NCBI GenBank assembly: GCA_030142905.1
Contig: JASJOG010000026.1
Location: 1,507,501-1,571,500 of the forward strand
Source: Heliopora coerulea
Lineage: Eukaryota > Cnidaria > Anthozoa > Scleralcyonacea > Helioporidae
Direction of reading: 5' to 3'
Length of the DNA: 64,000 bases
A model generated the notes under the pieces. The model was not told the origin of the DNA. It did no database searches and saw only the letters and a program-made list of their open reading frames with translations. The position numbers were made by a program, and so were the translations under genes. Below, one piece after another: positions 63,101-64,000 of this stretch. Each line of letters opens with the position of its first letter. The first letter of the stretch is position 1.

Positions 63101-63332
63101 AATTCATTAAATGAAGATATTTAACAGTCAGATTTCATTACTAACCCAACCGAGACTGGAGGTGTGTGATGGTCCAAATCGAGAACATTGAAAGTTATGT
63201 GAAACTATTCTTTCAGCAAGTAGGTCTTTAACGTATTCAATGTCCCCAACTCCAGGATAATGATTTGTGCATCCCCTTTGATTCTCCATGAGCAGTTCTG
63301 CCAAATGGCGAGAGGTTTTAAATCGATAAAGC
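50885..63332 (-). CDS. FReD gene 2: multi-domain coiled-coil FReD protein (5' incomplete)
   Basis: Ten exons, all joining in frame: 63332-63146, 62238-62141, 60978-60912, 58218-57991, 57903-57862, 55717-55499, 55335-55275, 54631-54584, 53804-53424 and 51147-50885 (stop TAG). They give about 530 residues, and the first exon enters at phase 2, so a 5' exon with signal peptide should lie beyond the right edge. Order: an unrecognised Cys-bearing N-terminal region (1-207); a segment with [13 protein letters not shown] and [16 protein letters not shown] (about 208-248) resembling the collagen XV/XVIII trimerisation domain; heptad coiled coil ([15 protein letters not shown], about 250-316); then a complete FReD (about 318-530) with [20 protein letters not shown], the KDVDND calcium loop and KGGWWYNYC. 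It is likely a secreted, oligomeric, ficolin-like recognition protein. The FReD and coiled-coil exons are firm. The five most upstream exons rest on splice signals and phase only, and could belong to a different gene. Confidence 0.72.
51331..53400. other. Large intron of FReD gene 2
   Basis: Lies between the two FReD exons. It contains the ~299 bp tandem duplication at 52677-53272. The minus-strand open frame at 52026-52307 has no recognisable motif. Nothing else stands out. Confidence 0.5.
52677..53272. repeat. Tandem duplication, two ~299 bp units
   Basis: Unit 1 (52677-52975) and unit 2 (52976-53272) share GAAAGAGTTT, CCCCTATAACACTTT, CAACACTCATCACAATCAT, AGGTGTGCCACACATATACT and TCTCATTTGATCTTAACGAT with scattered substitutions. 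Confined to the FReD gene 2 intron. Confidence 0.88.
53424..53804 (-). CDS. FReD gene 2, FReD N-terminal exon
   Basis: Acceptor CTTACAG/CACCAGAA (53805/53804), donor TATTCAG/GTAAGTG (53424/53423), phase 1 to phase 1. It encodes [48 protein letters not shown] and LTVGNYSG. The open frame continues past the donor for six codons of intron. Confidence 0.9.
54325..54475 (-). mobile_element. Relic of a PLE 3' end
   Basis: Aligns by eye with the 3' end of the PLE at 15871-15975 in the same orientation: GGGAACTCCAAAAACTG, ACATATTTAAT, a TTTCGAC to GTCATC motif, and CAGGAATG. Only the 3' terminal region is present. It lies in the FReD gene 2 intron between 54583 and 53805. The 102-residue plus-strand open frame here is incidental. 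Confidence 0.6.
54584..54631 (-). CDS. FReD gene 2, coiled-coil exon b
   Basis: 48 nt micro-exon, phase 1 in and out, with acceptor TTTACAAAG and strong donor CATC/GTAAGTG. It encodes [16 protein letters not shown], an amphipathic heptad segment joining the coiled coil to the FReD. Confidence 0.7.
55275..55335 (-). CDS. FReD gene 2, coiled-coil exon a
   Basis: 61 nt, acceptor TTTTTAACAG and donor GCTGCAG/GTGAGG, phase 0 to 1. It encodes [20 protein letters not shown]. Both splice sites are good. Confidence 0.72.
55499..55717 (-). CDS. FReD gene 2, trimerisation-like and heptad exon
   Basis: 219 nt, phase 0 to 0; acceptor AATATTTTAG/GTTGTT. It encodes [33 protein letters not shown] and then repeated heptads ([28 protein letters not shown]). 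The first part resembles the collagen XV/XVIII-type trimerisation domain, and the rest is a clear coiled coil. The donor AAAAAG/GTTTTT is weak, so the exact 3' end is less certain. Confidence 0.75.
55718..57861. other. Intron of FReD gene 2; nothing recognised
   Basis: About 2.1 kb of AT-rich DNA with homopolymer runs (poly-T near 56285). The 72-residue minus open frame at 56543-56761 has no recognisable domain or flanking splice-site pattern. Confidence 0.45.
57862..57903 (-). CDS. FReD gene 2, 14-codon exon
   Basis: 42 nt, acceptor TTTAATCCAG and strong donor GATGGG/GTAAGTG, phase 0 to 0. It encodes [14 protein letters not shown]. Found by splice signals and phase fit only. Confidence 0.55.
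57991..58218 (-). CDS. FReD gene 2, Cys-rich upstream exon (tentative)
   Basis: 228 nt, phase 0 to 0 if the acceptor is CATATTCTAG (58219) and the donor AAGAAG/GTTGGT (57991/57990, weak). It encodes [19 protein letters not shown] followed by [16 protein letters not shown] and [14 protein letters not shown]. No domain recognised. All three minus frames are open over most of this stretch, so the choice of frame rests on phase compatibility with neighbouring exons. Confidence 0.5.
58681..58850. mobile_element. Small inverted-repeat (MITE-like) element
   Basis: The left arm AATATTTGGCATTTACAG (from 58682), continuing TACTAGATCACATGA, pairs with the right arm 58821-58850 (TCATGTGATCGAGTGTAAAT, GCCAAATAT) around a ~105 bp AT-rich middle. 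No coding capacity. Confidence 0.7.
60339..60385 (+). mobile_element. PLE-type 3' end motif (weak)
   Basis: CTAAAGATGTTGAG, a short loop, AGACGAAACGTC and then AAATTAAAG parallels the motif at the 3' end of the PLE at 16 kb. Nothing else of an element is identifiable around it. Confidence 0.35.
60736..60838. repeat. (TATG)n microsatellite
   Basis: About 100 bp of TATG units with TATA and TAGG interruptions. Confidence 0.9.
60912..60978 (-). CDS. FReD gene 2, upstream exon [11 protein letters not shown]
   Basis: 67 nt, acceptor AATAGCTACAG/T and strong donor GCAAAG/GTAAGA. The first base completes a Ser codon with the previous exon. It encodes [20 protein letters not shown]. Tentative. Confidence 0.5.
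61520..61985 (+). pseudogene. Decayed PLE fragment with GIY-YIG endonuclease
   Basis: Plus-strand relic missed by simple ORF calling because it is broken by frameshifts and stops. In order it keeps [13 protein letters not shown] (connector after the RT), [31 protein letters not shown] (Cys-rich linker), [20 protein letters not shown], then a stop; after a shift RKCRKIYVG; and after another shift [20 protein letters not shown] and [10 protein letters not shown]. This is the linker plus GIY-YIG nuclease of a PLE lineage distinct from the one at 16 kb, which has a different Cys pattern. It lies in an intron of FReD gene 2, antisense to it. Dead. Confidence 0.8.
61990..62050 (+). repeat. Dispersed repeat piece shared with 38640-38700
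   Basis: GCCGTTCAAAAAACTCGCAG with surrounding TTTTTAA and TTTATCG-TCTAAAAC matches the minus strand of 38640-38700 with few differences. It may be the 3' part of the adjacent PLE relic or a separate repeat. Confidence 0.5.
62141..62238 (-). CDS. FReD gene 2, upstream exon [11 protein letters not shown]
   Basis: 98 nt, acceptor ATATTTATAG and donor TCGTTTAG/GTATGA, phase 0 to 2. It encodes [20 protein letters not shown] and [12 protein letters not shown]. No domain recognised. Confidence 0.5.
62239..63145. other. Intron of FReD gene 2; nothing recognised
   Basis: AT-rich sequence between the two most upstream exons, with no open frame, repeat or motif that I can name. Confidence 0.4.
63146..63332 (-). 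CDS. FReD gene 2, first visible exon (tentative)
   Basis: 187 nt, with a good acceptor TTTTCTGCATCAG (63333) and donor GGTTGG/GTTAGT, phase 2 to 0. It encodes [20 protein letters not shown] and then [20 protein letters not shown]. Another frame of the same DNA looks vaguely CUB-like ([11 protein letters not shown]) but is broken by a stop, so I prefer the open frame. The product is unrecognised. Confidence 0.45.
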
Positions 63333-63393
63333 CTGATGCAGAAAACCAAAATACCGATTGGAGTCAATGGTTTGATTGGTTAATGCATGGATG

Positions 63394-63583
63394 AATGATA
63401 GATGGATGGACGGACGGACGGATGGATGGATGGATAGGATGGATGGATGGATAGGATGGATGGATGGATAGGATGGATGGATGGATAGGATGGATGGATG
63501 GATAGGATGGATGGATGGATAGGATGGATGGATGGATAGGATGGATGGGATGGATGGATTGATAGATTGATGGATGGATGGAT
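63394..63583. repeat. (GGAT)n / 17 bp minisatellite
   Basis: GGAT and GGAC units, then a regular 17 bp period GATGGATGGATGGATAG repeated several times. Confidence 0.92.
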
Positions 63584-63736
63584 AGGATTGATTGAAAACT
63601 TTATTTAACCACGGTTGTTACATGAATTTTAACAATTGGTCTTCCTGTAAGCCGTGAAAAGAAATAAATACCTAATATATACATATATATAGACACAAGA
63701 ATATAATTTACATACATTTTTCGCTCATTAATTGAT
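63584..63736 (-). mobile_element. 3'-tail-only copy of the non-LTR element at 39-40 kb
   Basis: On the minus strand this reads ATCAATTAATGAGCGAAAAA, then TATTAGGTATTTATTT, TTTCACGGCTTACAGGAAGA, TTGTTAAAATT, TGTAACAACCGTG and TTTTCAATCAATC. That matches 40211-40366 closely, from the last codons to the 3' tail. It is a severely 5'-truncated insertion inside tetranucleotide repeat DNA. Confidence 0.88.
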
Positions 63737-63915
63737 GGATGGATGGATGGATGATGGATAGGATGGATGGATGGATGGATGGATGAATAGGATGGATGGA
63801 TGGGATGGATGGAAAAGATTGATGGATGGATGGATGGACGAATTGGTTGGTTGGTTAGATAATTGGTTGGTTAGGTGGTTGGCTAGGTGGTTGGTCAATT
63901 GGTTGGTTGATTGAT
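63737..63915. repeat. (GGAT)n then (GGTT)n tetranucleotide repeats
   Basis: GATG/GGAT units to about 63840, then GGTTGGTTAGG-type units. The 88-residue minus open frame rich in HPSIHPS and NQLTN is a translation of this repeat, not a gene. Confidence 0.88.
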
Positions 63916-64000
63916 TATTATCTTTGGGGAAATTAATGTTAAATATGACATAAAACATTAGAACCTTAGTGGCTGTTAGACGACAGTCTATCATACCAGT

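Noticed and set aside
63146..63332. CUB-like reading ([11 protein letters not shown]) in an alternative frame
   Set aside because: That frame contains a stop midway and does not join the next exon in phase; the fully open frame was preferred.
63728..63994. 88-residue minus frame rich in NQLTN and HPSIHPS
   Set aside because: Direct translation of GGTT/GGAT repeats.

Overview
This window looks like nuclear DNA of a cnidarian, most likely an anthozoan such as a stony coral. The reasons are: AT-rich DNA; short coding exons joined by GT/AG introns; two fibrinogen-related (FReD) lectin-like genes of the kind expanded in anthozoans, one with a PAN/apple-like exon; and Penelope-like (PLE) and CR1/jockey-like retroelement relics. 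The taxon is an inference. There are no prokaryotic operons, CRISPR arrays or rRNA, and I recognised no tRNA.

Layout. (1) 1-38316 is one head-to-tail satellite array of a ~168 bp monomer (about 220 copies). It runs off the left edge and has a decayed right border. Its only interruption is a 1250 bp, 5'-truncated PLE (15871-17120) flanked by a 9 bp target-site duplication. Every monomer carries an imperfect 12 bp dyad, and the PLE sits inside that dyad. (2) 38317-40450 is a transition zone with tetranucleotide microsatellites and a broken, 5'-truncated non-LTR retrotransposon. (3) 40490-42405 holds fragments of a MITE-like repeat that bracket a ~1 kb block carrying the last exon of FReD gene 1. 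(4) 41393-44095 is FReD gene 1 on the minus strand, with four coding exons: signal peptide, PAN/apple-like domain, FReD part 1 and FReD part 2. It has a candidate TATA box and a 5'UTR intron. (5) 44350-50320 is a spacer with a ~790 bp nested fold-back element and small hairpins. (6) 50885-63332 is FReD gene 2 on the minus strand. I rebuilt it as ten phase-compatible exons entering from beyond the right edge: an unrecognised Cys-bearing N-terminal region, a collagen-XVIII-trimerisation-like segment, heptad coiled coil, then a complete FReD. Its introns contain PLE relics, a tandem duplication and an inverted-repeat element. (7) 63390-63920 is (GGAT)-type repeat DNA surrounding a 3'-tail-only copy of the same non-LTR element found at 39-40 kb.

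How the parts relate. The two FReD genes are tandem and in the same orientation. Their last exons and 3' flanks are a clear segmental duplication in which the ligand-pocket coding stretch has diverged faster than the flanking non-coding DNA. The satellite, with its nucleosome-scale period, dyad and decayed edge, is a candidate centromeric or pericentromeric array lying directly next to an innate-immunity-type lectin locus. All exon models come from splice signals, phase and protein resemblance read by eye and have not been checked against transcripts.
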